NCBI GenBank assembly: GCA_024763075.1 | Contig: JANTGF010000014.1 | Span: 1 to 59,361 of the forward strand | Origin: Bacteroidales bacterium | GTDB taxonomy: Bacteria; Bacteroidota; Bacteroidia; Bacteroidales; VadinHA17 | DNA length: 59,361 nt | Direction: 5' to 3' | In this document: piece by piece, positions 45,922 to 55,558 of the stretch | Layout of the letters: each line of letters starts with the position of its first letter | How positions within the stretch are numbered: position 1 is the stretch's first letter | The notes under the pieces: model-generated | What the model saw: only the letters and a program-made list of their open reading frames with translations | What the model was told of the DNA's origin: nothing | The model's database searches: none | Position numbers and translations under genes: made by a program

Positions 45922-46740
45922 TCAGACACTTACATTATAGTCTCTTAAAGCTTCATTTAGTGACGTTTTAAGATCCGTTGATGCCTTTCTCTTGCCAATG
46001 ATAAGTGCACAGGGAACCTGAAATTCGCCTGCGTTGAATTTTTTTGTAAAAGATCCGGGAATTACAACCGACCTTTCAGGTACAAAACTCTTGTATTCAA
46101 CCGGCTCATTTCCGGAAACATCAATGATCTTTGTTGATTTTGTGATAACAACATTGGCCCCAAGTACGGCTTCCCTGGTAACTCTTACACCTTCGACTAT
46201 GATGCACCTTGACCCTATAAAACAATTGTCTTCAATAATTACCGGTGCCGCCTGTACGGGTTCCAGCACGCCTCCGATTCCGACACCGCCACTTAAATGA
46301 ACATTTTTCCCGATTTGTGCGCAGGATCCTACCGTTGCCCAGGTATCTACCATGGTTCTTTCATCCACATAAGCTCCGATGTTTACATATGATGGCATCA
46401 TTACCACACCGGGGGCCAGATAGCTCCCATAACGGGCATGAGCCAGCGGCACCACCCTCACCCCTTTTTCTTTAAAACCTGTTTTTAATTTGATTTTATC
46501 ATGAAATTCCAGTGGTCCGACTTCAAAAACCTTTGTCTCCAGAATAGGAAAGTACATCAGAACGGCTTTTTTTATCCATTCGTTCAGAATCCATTTTTCT
46601 CCTTCTTTCTGGCAAACTCTTACTTCTCCCTTGTCCAGTAATTCAATAACCTCCTTTATGGTGTCAATAACTTTCTTGTCCTTAAGTAATGCTTTGTTTT
46701 CCCAGGCTTTTTCAATAATTTTTTGTAGCTGCTGACTCAT
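45922..46740 (-). CDS. dapD: tetrahydrodipicolinate N-succinyltransferase (DapD)
   Basis: DapD succinylates tetrahydrodipicolinate in the succinylase route to diaminopimelate and lysine. The 272-residue protein has a helical N-terminus, PLAHARYGSYLAPGVVMMPS at the start of the left-handed hexapeptide helix, and repeats such as VNIGAYVDERTMVD, GSCAQIGKNVHLSGG, GVLEPVQAAPVIIED and CFIGSRCIIVEG. The trimeric acyltransferase length is right. It fits with asd and mpl in the window. Confidence 0.96.
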   Translation of the reverse strand: MSQQLQKIIEKAWENKALLKDKKVIDTIKEVIELLDKGEVRVCQKEGEKWILNEWIKKAVLMYFPILETKVFEVGPLEFHDKIKLKTGFKEKGVRVVPLAHARYGSYLAPGVVMMPSYVNIGAYVDERTMVDTWATVGSCAQIGKNVHLSGGVGIGGVLEPVQAAPVIIEDNCFIGSRCIIVEGVRVTREAVLGANVVITKSTKIIDVSGNEPVEYKSFVPERSVVIPGSFTKKFNAGEFQVPCALIIGKRKASTDLKTSLNEALRDYNVSV

Positions 46741-46898
46741 TTGAAAATATTTTTATTTTTAACTTTTAAGCAAACACTGGCAAATAAAAAACTATTTTTT
46801 TACTTACACAAAGTTATTTGATTGAATTTGCTGCGATTATCATTTTTATAATGCTTGATCAATGAATGATTATTATCTTTAGGCATTCATTAAAAAAT

Positions 46899-49328
46899 AT
46901 GGTTATGTTAAACAAAGTTTTTCATTTGGTTTATGGTATTATGTTTTTAATACCTGGTTTGTCGATTCAGGCACAATCTGATTTTAAGTATCAGATACCA
47001 CCTGATGAGATGGTTGCTATTGTTGATGCCCCGGTTACCCCAAGAGTAATTTTGTCCCCCGGAGCTGACAGGCTGGCTGTATTGTCCCGGCCGGGTAATC
47101 CTTCCATTGCTGATTTATCAGCTCTTGAATACAGGATTGCCGGACTCCGGATAGATCCGGTTACCAATGGACCGAGTCGGTTGTCTTATATGACCGGAGT
47201 ACGAATAAAAAGTATTAAAGACGGTACAGAAAAAGAAGTAAAAGGACTTCCGGGAAATCTGAAGATCACTGAAGTTCAATGGTCTCCTGACGGAAGTTTC
47301 CTTGCCTTTGTGAATACTGAATCAACGGGCAGATCACTATGGTTGGTGGATGTGGCAACGCTGAATGCTAAAAAGATTACAGAACCTGTTTTAAATGGAG
47401 TTTTCAGGGGAGGTTCCTTTATCTGGATGCCTGACAGCAAGTCTTTGATATTTAAAGCTGTAATAAAAAGCAGAGGTGAAATTCCTCAAAAACCGGAGGT
47501 GCCTGTTGGCCCGGTGGTGCAGGAGACAAAGGGCAGTTTGGCAGCAGTAAGAACCTATCAGGATCTTCTGAATACGCCTTACGACGAAAAACTTTTCACC
47601 TATCTGAGTTCTTCTCAATTGTTTCTTGTGGATTTAAACGGGAAAACCCGGAAATTGGGCAGTCCGGGTGTTATTACTTCTGTAAACCCCGCACCCGGTG
47701 GCAGTTTTATTTTGGTACAAACCATCCACGCACCGTATTCTTATCTTGTTCCCTATTATCGTTTTCCGTTTACCGTTGAGGTTTGGGATAAAGAGGGAAA
47801 TCAGGTGAAACTTCTTGCAGATATTCCTCTGGCAGAGGAGATCCCAAAAGGATTTGATGCTGTTCGTACCGGACCGCGATACTTCTCCTGGAAATCTGAT
47901 TCTCCGGCTACGGTTTATTGGGTGGAGGCTCTTGATGATGGAAATCCTAAAAAGAAAGCTGAACTCAGAGATCAGGTATTTTTTCTGCAGGCTCCTTTCA
48001 GTGGAGACCCTTCAAAAAGTGTAGCCACTCAATTACGCTTCAGGGGGATCACCTGGGGAAAAAAAGACCTGGCTGTTCTGCATGAATACTGGAGAAAAAC
48101 AAGGAAAAGTAAAGTCAGCTTTTTTGATCCGGAAAATCCACAAACCAGTCTGAAAACCATTTTTGAACTTTCTTCCGAAGACAGATACAATGATCCCGGT
48201 AATTTTGTCACTTCAGAAAATTCTTCAGGGAAAAGTGTGCTGCTGTTTGGGAAAAAGAAAAAAAGTTTGTATTTGTTTGGTAGCGGCGCTTCCCCCGATG
48301 GGAACAGGCCTTTTGTGGATAGTTATAATATTGCTTCGGGTGAAACAAAACGCCTTTGGAGGTCTGAAGCACCTTATTATGAAAGCCCGTATGGTTTTCT
48401 GGACGAGAGTAAGGGGCTGCTGATTACTTCCCGTCAGTCGGTTGCCGAGCCACCGAATTATTTTATTCGTGCACTAAAATCCGGGAAGTTAACTCAGTTA
48501 ACCAGTTTCCCTCATCCTTATCCACAATTTAAGGATGTTCATAAGGAGGTGGTTACCTATAAAAGAGCCGATGGAGTACAGCTTAGTTTTGACTTATATC
48601 TGCCGATTGGATATAAAAAAGAAGATGGCCCCCTGCCAACATTTCTCTGGGCTTATCCTCGTGAATATAAAAGCGCATCAGCAGCAGGCCAAATGAGTGG
48701 ATCACCCTATACTTTTGTAAGAATTAGCCCTTTATCCGCATTAGTAATGGTAACCCGGGGATATGCTGTTTTGAATAATGCAGCGTTTCCGATTATTGGT
48801 GAGGGAGACAGTGAACCAAATGATTCATTTGTGAAACAGCTGGTGGCAAATGCGGAAGCAGCCATTAATAAAGCTGTGGAAATGGGTGTAACCGACAGAG
48901 AAAGGGTAGCCGTCGGGGGGCATTCTTATGGTGCATTCATGACCGCTAATTTGCTGGCCCATTCTGAATTGTTTGCTGCAGGGATTGCCCGAAGTGGAGC
49001 CTATAACAGAACACTTACACCTTTTGGCTTTCAGGCAGAACCCAGAACTTACTGGGAAGCACCTGAGATTTATTATGCCATGTCTCCTTTCATGCATGCC
49101 GATGAAGTGAAAACCCCGATTCTGTTAATACATGGTATGGCCGATAATAATTCCGGAACATTCCCTATTCAAAGTGAAAGGTTTTACAGTGCCCTGAAAG
49201 GGAACGGAGCTACTGCAAGACTGGTAATGCTTCCGAAAGAAAGCCATGGGTACAGGGCAAGAGAATCTGTTTTACATATGCTTTGGGAAATGAACAACTG
49301 GCTTGAAAAATATGTAAAAAGCAAATAG
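46899..49328 (+). CDS. exported S9-family (prolyl-oligopeptidase-type) serine peptidase
   Basis: About 809 residues from the ATG at 46899 (MVMLNKVFHLVYGIMFLIPG, signal peptide ending at SIQAQ). An earlier ATG at 46866 lies before a -7-like TATCTTTA (46874-46881), so it is probably not used. The N-terminal half is a beta-propeller-like part (VQWSPDGSFLAFVN, SFIWMPDSKSLIFK); the C-terminal alpha/beta hydrolase has the nucleophile S676 in GGHSYGAFM, D749 in HGMADNN and H783 in KESHGYRA. It resembles glutamyl endopeptidase-like S9 enzymes of Bacteroidota. The substrate is unknown. Confidence 0.92.
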   Translation: MVMLNKVFHLVYGIMFLIPGLSIQAQSDFKYQIPPDEMVAIVDAPVTPRVILSPGADRLAVLSRPGNPSIADLSALEYRIAGLRIDPVTNGPSRLSYMTGVRIKSIKDGTEKEVKGLPGNLKITEVQWSPDGSFLAFVNTESTGRSLWLVDVATLNAKKITEPVLNGVFRGGSFIWMPDSKSLIFKAVIKSRGEIPQKPEVPVGPVVQETKGSLAAVRTYQDLLNTPYDEKLFTYLSSSQLFLVDLNGKTRKLGSPGVITSVNPAPGGSFILVQTIHAPYSYLVPYYRFPFTVEVWDKEGNQVKLLADIPLAEEIPKGFDAVRTGPRYFSWKSDSPATVYWVEALDDGNPKKKAELRDQVFFLQAPFSGDPSKSVATQLRFRGITWGKKDLAVLHEYWRKTRKSKVSFFDPENPQTSLKTIFELSSEDRYNDPGNFVTSENSSGKSVLLFGKKKKSLYLFGSGASPDGNRPFVDSYNIASGETKRLWRSEAPYYESPYGFLDESKGLLITSRQSVAEPPNYFIRALKSGKLTQLTSFPHPYPQFKDVHKEVVTYKRADGVQLSFDLYLPIGYKKEDGPLPTFLWAYPREYKSASAAGQMSGSPYTFVRISPLSALVMVTRGYAVLNNAAFPIIGEGDSEPNDSFVKQLVANAEAAINKAVEMGVTDRERVAVGGHSYGAFMTANLLAHSELFAAGIARSGAYNRTLTPFGFQAEPRTYWEAPEIYYAMSPFMHADEVKTPILLIHGMADNNSGTFPIQSERFYSALKGNGATARLVMLPKESHGYRARESVLHMLWEMNNWLEKYVKSK

Positions 49329-49397
49329 GTGAAATATTTTGTTTATAATTGAGTTTTAAAGAAAAAAGAAACCATTTTTGTATTAAATTCTGAATAT

Positions 49398-50156
49398 TTG
49401 AACAGGTTTTTCACCATATATTTGTTGATGGCTCTGATGGCTTTTAGTTCTGCAGTAGCTCAGGTTCCAACAGATTCGCTGGTTACCATAAGCGGGCAGT
49501 TAAAAGACCTTGATGAAATGCCTGTTCCATACGCACATATTATTAACCAGGGCTTAGGATTGGGAACCACATCTGACAGCCTGGGCTTTTTCAGGATTTA
49601 CATGCGGTTTGGTGATTCTTTACATATTTCAGCCATTGGGTTTAATGATAAGTATTTTCAATTACCCAAATTCTGGTTTTCAAACCATTTTTCAGGTATT
49701 ATACATCTTCGTTATAAGATTTATGAAATTAAAGAAGTGTCTATTCAAAGCTGGGGAACTTATGCACAGTTTAAACAGAAAGTATTGAACACAAAGATTC
49801 CCCCTCCCCCTGCCGAAGAGGCAAGGATTTACCTTCAGCGTATTGCCAGGGAAGAAGCGATTAAATACGACAAGGTACGGGTTGGTTTCAGTTTTCATAT
49901 GAGGTCTCCTGAAGAAAGAAGTCTGAAAAAACTTAAGGATAAGATGGAGGAAGAAAGGAAAAGAAGTATTATCGTTAAGAAATTTAATGAGAACAATGTA
50001 GGTCAGCTTACCGGACTAAAAGGGGATGAATTAAGGGGTTTTATGAATTATTGCAGGTTCCCTGAGGATTTCTTACTTTATTCCTCGGAATATGAAATAC
50101 TGGAAGCGGTAAAAAGGATTTATCATAAATATTACCGGGACCTGGATCTCAGATAA
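49398..50156 (+). CDS. exported protein with carboxypeptidase-regulatory-like domain
   Basis: A 252-residue protein that starts with TTG at 49398: the reading MNRFFTIYLLMALMAFSSAVAQ gives a complete signal peptide, which later ATGs would lose. Residues 28-115 form a CarboxypepD_reg-like beta-sandwich (VTISGQLKDLDEMPVPYAHI, GTTSDSLGFFRIYM, GDSLHISAIGF) as found at the N-terminus of SusC-type receptors but here without a barrel. The second half is basic and helical (KLKDKMEEERKRSIIVKKF). Bacteroidota-specific, function unknown. Confidence 0.87.
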   Translation: MNRFFTIYLLMALMAFSSAVAQVPTDSLVTISGQLKDLDEMPVPYAHIINQGLGLGTTSDSLGFFRIYMRFGDSLHISAIGFNDKYFQLPKFWFSNHFSGIIHLRYKIYEIKEVSIQSWGTYAQFKQKVLNTKIPPPPAEEARIYLQRIAREEAIKYDKVRVGFSFHMRSPEERSLKKLKDKMEEERKRSIIVKKFNENNVGQLTGLKGDELRGFMNYCRFPEDFLLYSSEYEILEAVKRIYHKYYRDLDLR

Positions 50157-50202
50157 ACAAAAAAATATTTTCCGGAGTTTGTAATTTTACCGGACAGAAA
50201 TC

Positions 50203-51180
50203 ATGAAATTACCTGAATTTAAAGATATTGAAAATGCCCATGCGCGGATCAGATCATACGTGCATCGTACCCCTGTTCTGAGTTCTTTAGCTATTAATTC
50301 CCTGGCAGGTGCCGAACTGTATTTTAAATGTGAAAATTTTCAGAAAGTAGGGGCTTTTAAATTCAGAGGTGCCACAAACGCAGTCCTGTTAATGAATAAG
50401 GAGGAGTTGCAGCATGGGGTAGCAACCCATTCCTCAGGAAATCATGCGGCTGCTCTGGCTTTGGCCGCCAGGAATCTGGGTGTTCCGGCGTATATTGTTA
50501 TGCCTGAAAATGCCCCTGAGGTAAAAATAAAGGCAGTCCGGTCCTATGGCGGTAAAATTACTTTTTGTAAACCCGATTTAAAAGCCAGAGAAACGGGTTT
50601 GAAAGATGTCATTGAACGTACAGGTGCTGGTTTTATTCATCCCTACGATAATTTTAACGTTATTAGCGGACAAGGAACTGCTGCGAAAGAGTTGCTGGAG
50701 GATATGTCTGCTCCGGATATTATTATGGCTCCTGTGGGGGGGGGAGGATTAATGAGCGGCACATCAGTTGCAGCCGGAGGAATGAATAAAAATATCAGAA
50801 TAATTGGTGCGGAACCTGAAAATGCAGATGATGCTTTTCGTTCATTTCAGAAAGGCTACCTGATCCCTTCTGTAAATCCCTCTACTGTGGCAGATGGTCT
50901 CCTTACCTCTTTAAGTCTTCTGACTTTTGAAATTATCAAAACTAATGTGAATGATATTTATACTGCCTCGGAGGAATTTATTATAAAAGCAATGCGAATG
51001 ATATGGGAGCGGATGAAAATTGTGGTGGAACCTTCTTCTGCCGTTCCTCTTGCGGTAATATTGCAACACAAAGAACAATTTAAAGGGAAAAGAATTGGAA
51101 TAATTCTGTCAGGGGGGAACGTGGAGCTTGATCAGCTGCCAAAACTGCTTTCACTTTCCAAAGGAGGAAGTCAGACATAA
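50203..51180 (+). CDS. PLP-dependent serine/threonine dehydratase (or serine racemase-like)
   Basis: A 325-residue fold-type II PLP enzyme. The Schiff-base lysine is K53 in AFKFRGATNA, SSGNHAAALA (78-87) binds the carboxylate and the phosphate loop is GGGGLMSG (179-186). There is no C-terminal ACT domain, so isoleucine-feedback IlvA is unlikely; a catabolic threonine/serine dehydratase or serine racemase is more probable. It follows the previous gene by 46 bases. Confidence 0.92.
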   Translation: MKLPEFKDIENAHARIRSYVHRTPVLSSLAINSLAGAELYFKCENFQKVGAFKFRGATNAVLLMNKEELQHGVATHSSGNHAAALALAARNLGVPAYIVMPENAPEVKIKAVRSYGGKITFCKPDLKARETGLKDVIERTGAGFIHPYDNFNVISGQGTAAKELLEDMSAPDIIMAPVGGGGLMSGTSVAAGGMNKNIRIIGAEPENADDAFRSFQKGYLIPSVNPSTVADGLLTSLSLLTFEIIKTNVNDIYTASEEFIIKAMRMIWERMKIVVEPSSAVPLAVILQHKEQFKGKRIGIILSGGNVELDQLPKLLSLSKGGSQT

Positions 51181-51221
51181 TTTAAGTATTGTTATGTTGG
51201 ATGAATGGAGTTTGAAGAAAG

Positions 51222-52121
51222 CTATGATTTCTTTTTTTTGTTTCCACTCATCTTAAAAAGGATTTCTTTTTCTTTTTTAGACAGGCTGTTATAGCCACCT
51301 TTGGAAATTTTTTCAAGGATTTCATCAATTTGCCCCTGTTGGTCGGCTTTGTATTTATTGTATTCAATATCATCTGCAGGGGGTTTTCTGTATTTTACTT
51401 TTAGATTTGGTTTGGGTCTGAATATACTAAACAGGCCGTCCATTAGCCGGTCAAACCATTTACCGATATCCTTTCCTTTTTTGTATTGGAGTACATAAAT
51501 AAACCCAAAAAATGCACCTCCCAAGTGGGCAATTTTTCCACCGGTATTGGTGGCAAAATCCAGGAAAGATGTAAAAAAGAGCGCCCCGATTGCAATGTAT
51601 TTTATCTTAACCGGACCAATTAGTATCAGTCGTACTACATAATTTGGAACATAAGTAGCTGTAGCAATAACAACAGACATAACCGCTGCCGAAGCTCCCA
51701 GGGCAATGGAAACATCTTTGGTTTTCTCAAAAGCAGGAAAGATGTTGAATGATACAACATACAGAAAAGCACCTGAAAGTCCTCCAAGTAAATAGATGGT
51801 GGTAAGTTTTTTCTGTTCGAAATATTCAAGAAGGATAATGCCAAACCAGTAAAGCCAGAGCATGTTAAATAAGATATGCATGAAGCCTTCATGAAGGAAC
51901 ATATAAGAGATTGGAGTCCAGAACTTCATGGTTAGTTGAGATAAATTTGCAGGAACTGCAAGCCATTTGATCACCTGAAATTCTCCCCCGGGATTGTTTA
52001 AAAGAAAAAAGAAGATCGTAAGGACTTTAATCAACAGAAATACACCCACATTTATATAAATGAGTTTGGTGAGTGATGTTCCTTCTTTAAACGACGCTTT
52101 GATCTCTCCTGAAATATTCAT
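51222..52121 (-). CDS. rhomboid-family intramembrane serine protease, second of a tandem pair
   Basis: A 299-residue rhomboid with six or seven membrane helices. The catalytic dyad is S144 in ALGASAAVMS and H199 in KIAHLGGAF; HEGFMHILFNMLWLYWFG gives the conserved HxxxN (H82, N86). A cytoplasmic C-terminal tail of about 75 basic residues (KPNLKVKYRKPPADDIEYNK) is not present in the neighbour. The residue after the nucleophile is Ala rather than the usual Gly (GASA for GASG). It starts 7 bases after the other rhomboid and ends the mutL operon. Confidence 0.93.
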   Translation of the reverse strand: MNISGEIKASFKEGTSLTKLIYINVGVFLLIKVLTIFFFLLNNPGGEFQVIKWLAVPANLSQLTMKFWTPISYMFLHEGFMHILFNMLWLYWFGIILLEYFEQKKLTTIYLLGGLSGAFLYVVSFNIFPAFEKTKDVSIALGASAAVMSVVIATATYVPNYVVRLILIGPVKIKYIAIGALFFTSFLDFATNTGGKIAHLGGAFFGFIYVLQYKKGKDIGKWFDRLMDGLFSIFRPKPNLKVKYRKPPADDIEYNKYKADQQGQIDEILEKISKGGYNSLSKKEKEILFKMSGNKKKKS

Positions 52122-52128
52122 TTGACTG

Positions 52129-52872
52129 TTAATAAAATTGGGTTCTGTCTTTGTTCCAGAATTTAATTAAAAAATAACCAAATATCATGCCACCCAGATG
52201 TGCAAAGTGGGCTACGTTGCTACCCGGTTGTGCAAATGCAAGTACCAGCTCCACTGCCCCGTATATAATTACAAAGTATTTGGCCCTGATCGGAATGGGT
52301 GGAAAAAGAAGCATAAGTTGTGTATTGGGGAAGAGCATCCCGAAACCAAGCAGTACTCCGAAAACAGCACCTGATGCTCCTAAAACCGGCACATTCAGTA
52401 ATATATTCAGCTTGCCCATTTGTGGATTGGTATAATTTTGCATTCGCTGAAGAATTTCTGCTCCGTTGTTTACAACCAATTGATATTGTTCAGGACTAAT
52501 CTGGTTTTTAATTGCAGCAAGTTCAATCCAGTGAACAAAAGTATAGAAAGCAGCAGCTCCCAGGCCGGTTACAAAATAAAAAATAAAAAATCGTTTACCT
52601 CCCCATACCGATTCCAGAACCCGCCCGAACATCCATAAAGCAAACATATTGAAAAACAAGTGACCCAGACTACCATGCATAAACATATGGGTAATAAACT
52701 GAAAGGGTTGAAAATGTTCTGCCGTTGGGTAATACAGTGCCAGTATGCGAGACAGGTCAACCCCAAAAGATTTACCCATAACTATAGTAGCAAGGTAAAA
52801 CAGAACGTTCAGGATAATTAGATTCTTGACCACAGGGGGCGTTGAGCCATATATTGATCTGAAATTATTCAC
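52129..52872 (-). CDS. rhomboid-family intramembrane serine protease, first of a tandem pair
   Basis: A 247-residue rhomboid. S167 in LGASGAVFGV and H225 in AHFAHLGGMIFG form the dyad; GHLFFNMFALW holds H71 and N75. The motif is the canonical GASG. Substrate unknown. It lies between mutL and the second rhomboid on one strand, an order common in Bacteroidota. Confidence 0.94.
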   Translation of the reverse strand: MNNFRSIYGSTPPVVKNLIILNVLFYLATIVMGKSFGVDLSRILALYYPTAEHFQPFQFITHMFMHGSLGHLFFNMFALWMFGRVLESVWGGKRFFIFYFVTGLGAAAFYTFVHWIELAAIKNQISPEQYQLVVNNGAEILQRMQNYTNPQMGKLNILLNVPVLGASGAVFGVLLGFGMLFPNTQLMLLFPPIPIRAKYFVIIYGAVELVLAFAQPGSNVAHFAHLGGMIFGYFLIKFWNKDRTQFY

Positions 52873-53142
52873 AATTAAAAGAAAATTTTATTATAAAAAT
52901 ATTTGTGCAAGATAATTACAATACTTACGCCAAAGTATGAAATATTGGTAAAAAATAAAAGGAAATTTTTTGAAAAACCCCAGGAAACATTTCTGTGAAA
53001 TACAAATAAGTGATTATCAATATAGTATATAGTTTTCAATTATGGAGATTATTGCATCCGTTGAGATTCAAAAGATTTTAAGCTGCGGGCTTTTTTGAAT
53101 TTATTTAACCCGTTTTTTTGGACAAAATGTCAGATGGGCAGT

Positions 53143-54987
53143 TTATTGAAACCGTTTTTCGAATTCATCCAGCTTAATGATGGAAACTATTATTCTACCT
53201 GTGGGGGAATAATTGGGTGAGGAGCAGGCAAAAAGCTGATCAATAAAATTTCTCATTTCCTCGGGGCTGAGTTGTTTCCCATAGGGTATGGCTGCAGTTT
53301 TTGCCAGGGAAACGGCAATTTTCTCTGTCCGGTCCTGAATGATATCAGGTGCGGTGCTTTTATATTTCTCAAGAATGGAATCAATAACCTCCTGCATTCG
53401 CCCACCATCTATTTCTGGTGGATAACCGTTTATGATAACTGAACGGTTTCCAAGATCATTTATGTCAAACCCCAGGTGATTCAGGTCATCCAGTATTTCT
53501 TTCAACAATACATAATCTTCAGAGTTCAGCTCCAATGATTCAGGAAAAAGACTCTGTTGAACCGGTGCTTTTTTTGTCTTTATAAGATTCAGATAATTCT
53601 CATATAAAATCTTTTCGTGTGCTCTTTTCTGGTCAATTATCATTAGGCCCGACTTAACCGGAGTCAAAATGTATTTATTTTTAAACTGAAAAATATGAAT
53701 CCCGGTTTCCTGCATGGGCAGGGTGCCCTGATCAGAAGTTTTTTGTGTTGGGGCTTGCCCGGGAAATGAATTCTCTTTCTCCAGGCCGGAATACAAACGG
53801 TCCCAGTTCTTTAAATTGCTTTTTTCCAATGGCGAATCCTGATTCTGACGAGGATAGGGCTTTGATTCATTATTGCTCTCAAAAGGATTGAATGTCGGAT
53901 CATAATTGACTTTAGGAGGATCTGCTTCCTGATCTTTTCGCATCACCGGTATATCAATGGAGCCTTCTGTATTGAAATCCAGAGACGGAACAATGTTAAA
54001 TTTCCCCAGCGCTTCCCTTATACTTGCATGGAGAATTTGCCAGATGGCTCTTTCATCTTCAAATTTTATTTCTGTTTTGGTAGGATGAATATTAATATCA
54101 ATACTTTCCGGATTTATTTCGAAATATAAAAAATAAGAAGGAATTGTTTCGGGAGGAAGTATTTCCTTATAGGCTTCCATAATGGCTTTATGAAAATAGG
54201 GATGGCGCATAAACCGGTGGTTTACAAATAGGTATTGTTCACCGTAAGTTTTTCTTGCAAATTCGGGCTTGCCGATGTAACCTTTGATATTTACAATGGT
54301 GGTTTCTGTTTTTACCGGTATCAGGTTAGGAAGTATGCCCCTTCCGTAAATTCCTGAAATTCTTTGTGGCAGAGAGGTTACCTCAGGGAGGTTATAGATC
54401 TCTGAGTCGTTATGGTATAGTGAAAATGCGATCTTCGGCAGGGTCAGGGCAATGCGCTGAAACTCCACTATAATATGCCTTAGCTCAGTAGAATTGGTTT
54501 TCAGGAATTTCCTTCGTGCAGGAATATTAAAGAACAAATTTTTAACAATAATATTTGTGCCTGCAGGACAGGAAACGGGTTCCTGGTTTTCAACAACTGA
54601 ACCTGCTATAATAATATGTGTGCCCAGATCATCCTCCTGTTTTCTGGTCTTTAATTCCACCTGCGCAACCGCTGCGATGGAGGCCAGAGCCTCTCCCCTG
54701 AATCCCATGGTGCGGATTAAAAACAAGTCTTCGGCCTTCTGTATCTTCGAAGTTGCATGTCTTTCAAAGGCCAGCCTTGCATCGGTTTCCGACATCCCGC
54801 AGCCGTTATCAATGACCTGGACCAGTGTTTTCCCTGCTTCTTTTATGATGATCTTTATCTCTGAACTTCCGGAATCGACAGAATTTTCAACCAGTTCTTT
54901 AATAAGGGAAGCCGGCCGTTGAATAACCTCTCCGGCAGCAATCTGATTCGCAACGGAATCGGGTAAAAGATGAATTATATCGGGCAT
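53143..54987 (-). CDS. mutL: DNA mismatch repair protein MutL
   Basis: A 614-residue MutL. The GHKL ATPase has ELVENSVDSGS (31-41), DNGCGM (60-65) and TMGFRGEALASIAAVA. A transducer domain follows, then a variable linker (about 340-430) and the C-terminal dimerisation domain. The endonuclease motif DQHA(x)2E(x)4E is present only in altered form, DQKRAHEKILYE near residue 450, with the His replaced by Lys and Ala by Arg. The gene has its own -7 box at 55028-55035 and precedes the two rhomboid genes. Confidence 0.96.
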   Translation of the reverse strand: MPDIIHLLPDSVANQIAAGEVIQRPASLIKELVENSVDSGSSEIKIIIKEAGKTLVQVIDNGCGMSETDARLAFERHATSKIQKAEDLFLIRTMGFRGEALASIAAVAQVELKTRKQEDDLGTHIIIAGSVVENQEPVSCPAGTNIIVKNLFFNIPARRKFLKTNSTELRHIIVEFQRIALTLPKIAFSLYHNDSEIYNLPEVTSLPQRISGIYGRGILPNLIPVKTETTIVNIKGYIGKPEFARKTYGEQYLFVNHRFMRHPYFHKAIMEAYKEILPPETIPSYFLYFEINPESIDINIHPTKTEIKFEDERAIWQILHASIREALGKFNIVPSLDFNTEGSIDIPVMRKDQEADPPKVNYDPTFNPFESNNESKPYPRQNQDSPLEKSNLKNWDRLYSGLEKENSFPGQAPTQKTSDQGTLPMQETGIHIFQFKNKYILTPVKSGLMIIDQKRAHEKILYENYLNLIKTKKAPVQQSLFPESLELNSEDYVLLKEILDDLNHLGFDINDLGNRSVIINGYPPEIDGGRMQEVIDSILEKYKSTAPDIIQDRTEKIAVSLAKTAAIPYGKQLSPEEMRNFIDQLFACSSPNYSPTGRIIVSIIKLDEFEKRFQ

Positions 54988-55027
54988 AAATTATCAGTGA
55001 TTGGTCATTGACCGGTAAATTTAGCAA

Positions 55028-55035
55028 CAAAGATA
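55028..55035 (-). promoter_or_regulatory. -7 promoter element for mutL
   Basis: Minus-strand TATCTTTG matches TAnnTTTG, 41 bases before the mutL ATG. Confidence 0.45.
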
Positions 55036-55072
55036 CATGGATTCTTAAAAACAGAAAGAAATTTAAAGTGAT

Positions 55073-55357
55073 TTACCGGAAAAACAGAAGCCAGGCAGCA
55101 AGACTTAAAACAAGAATGATAATAAACAGGCGAAGATTGGATTGCCGGGATTGTTTCAGCCGGTTTTTACGGATGTAGTTGCCCATCTGTCCTTTTCTTA
55201 TTTTTGGAACATAGGCTTTCCCGGGTTCAACTCCCATTTCCGATTCAATTTGCCTGATCCGTTGCTCCAGATCCTCTTTTTGTTCATCGTAGTACCGGGG
55301 CCTGTAGTTGAACCTTTTATGCTTATGGGTATTAAAAAATGAGGGTAAGTTTGCCAT
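55073..55357 (-). CDS. conserved small membrane protein (94 aa)
   Basis: The protein has a basic, tyrosine-rich N-terminus (SFFNTHKHKRFNYRPRYYDE), a helical charged part (QKEDLEQRIRQIESEMG) and one C-terminal membrane helix (LRLFIIILVLSLAAWLLFF). This tail-anchored layout is conserved next to mutL in Bacteroidota, as far as I recall; the role is unknown. It has its own -7 box and ends 85 bases before mutL. Confidence 0.85.
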   Translation of the reverse strand: MANLPSFFNTHKHKRFNYRPRYYDEQKEDLEQRIRQIESEMGVEPGKAYVPKIRKGQMGNYIRKNRLKQSRQSNLRLFIIILVLSLAAWLLFFR

Positions 55358-55380
55358 GCTGAAAAATTGCCTGTGTTTTG

Positions 55381-55388
55381 CAAATTTA
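55381..55388 (-). promoter_or_regulatory. -7 promoter element for the 94-aa membrane protein gene
   Basis: Minus-strand TAAATTTG matches TAnnTTTG, 24 bases before the ATG. Confidence 0.45.
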
Positions 55389-55502
55389 CAAAATTATTAT
55401 TAAAACTGAGATTTTCTTTCTAATGTCAGAATATGTCTTTTATTACATTCATCATTAAGAATTACTCTCTTGAATCTTTTATGTTATTCGTTCCTCTACT
55501 TG

Positions 55503-55530
55503 TTTCTTGGATCTTGTTTCTTGGATCTTG
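55503..55530. repeat. 14-bp unit repeated twice in tandem
   Basis: TTTCTTGGATCTTG occurs twice head to tail in the 200-base gap before the ion-channel gene end. No function seen. Confidence 0.7.
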
Positions 55531-55558
55531 GAAAATTCTGTACTTCAACGATCATCCT

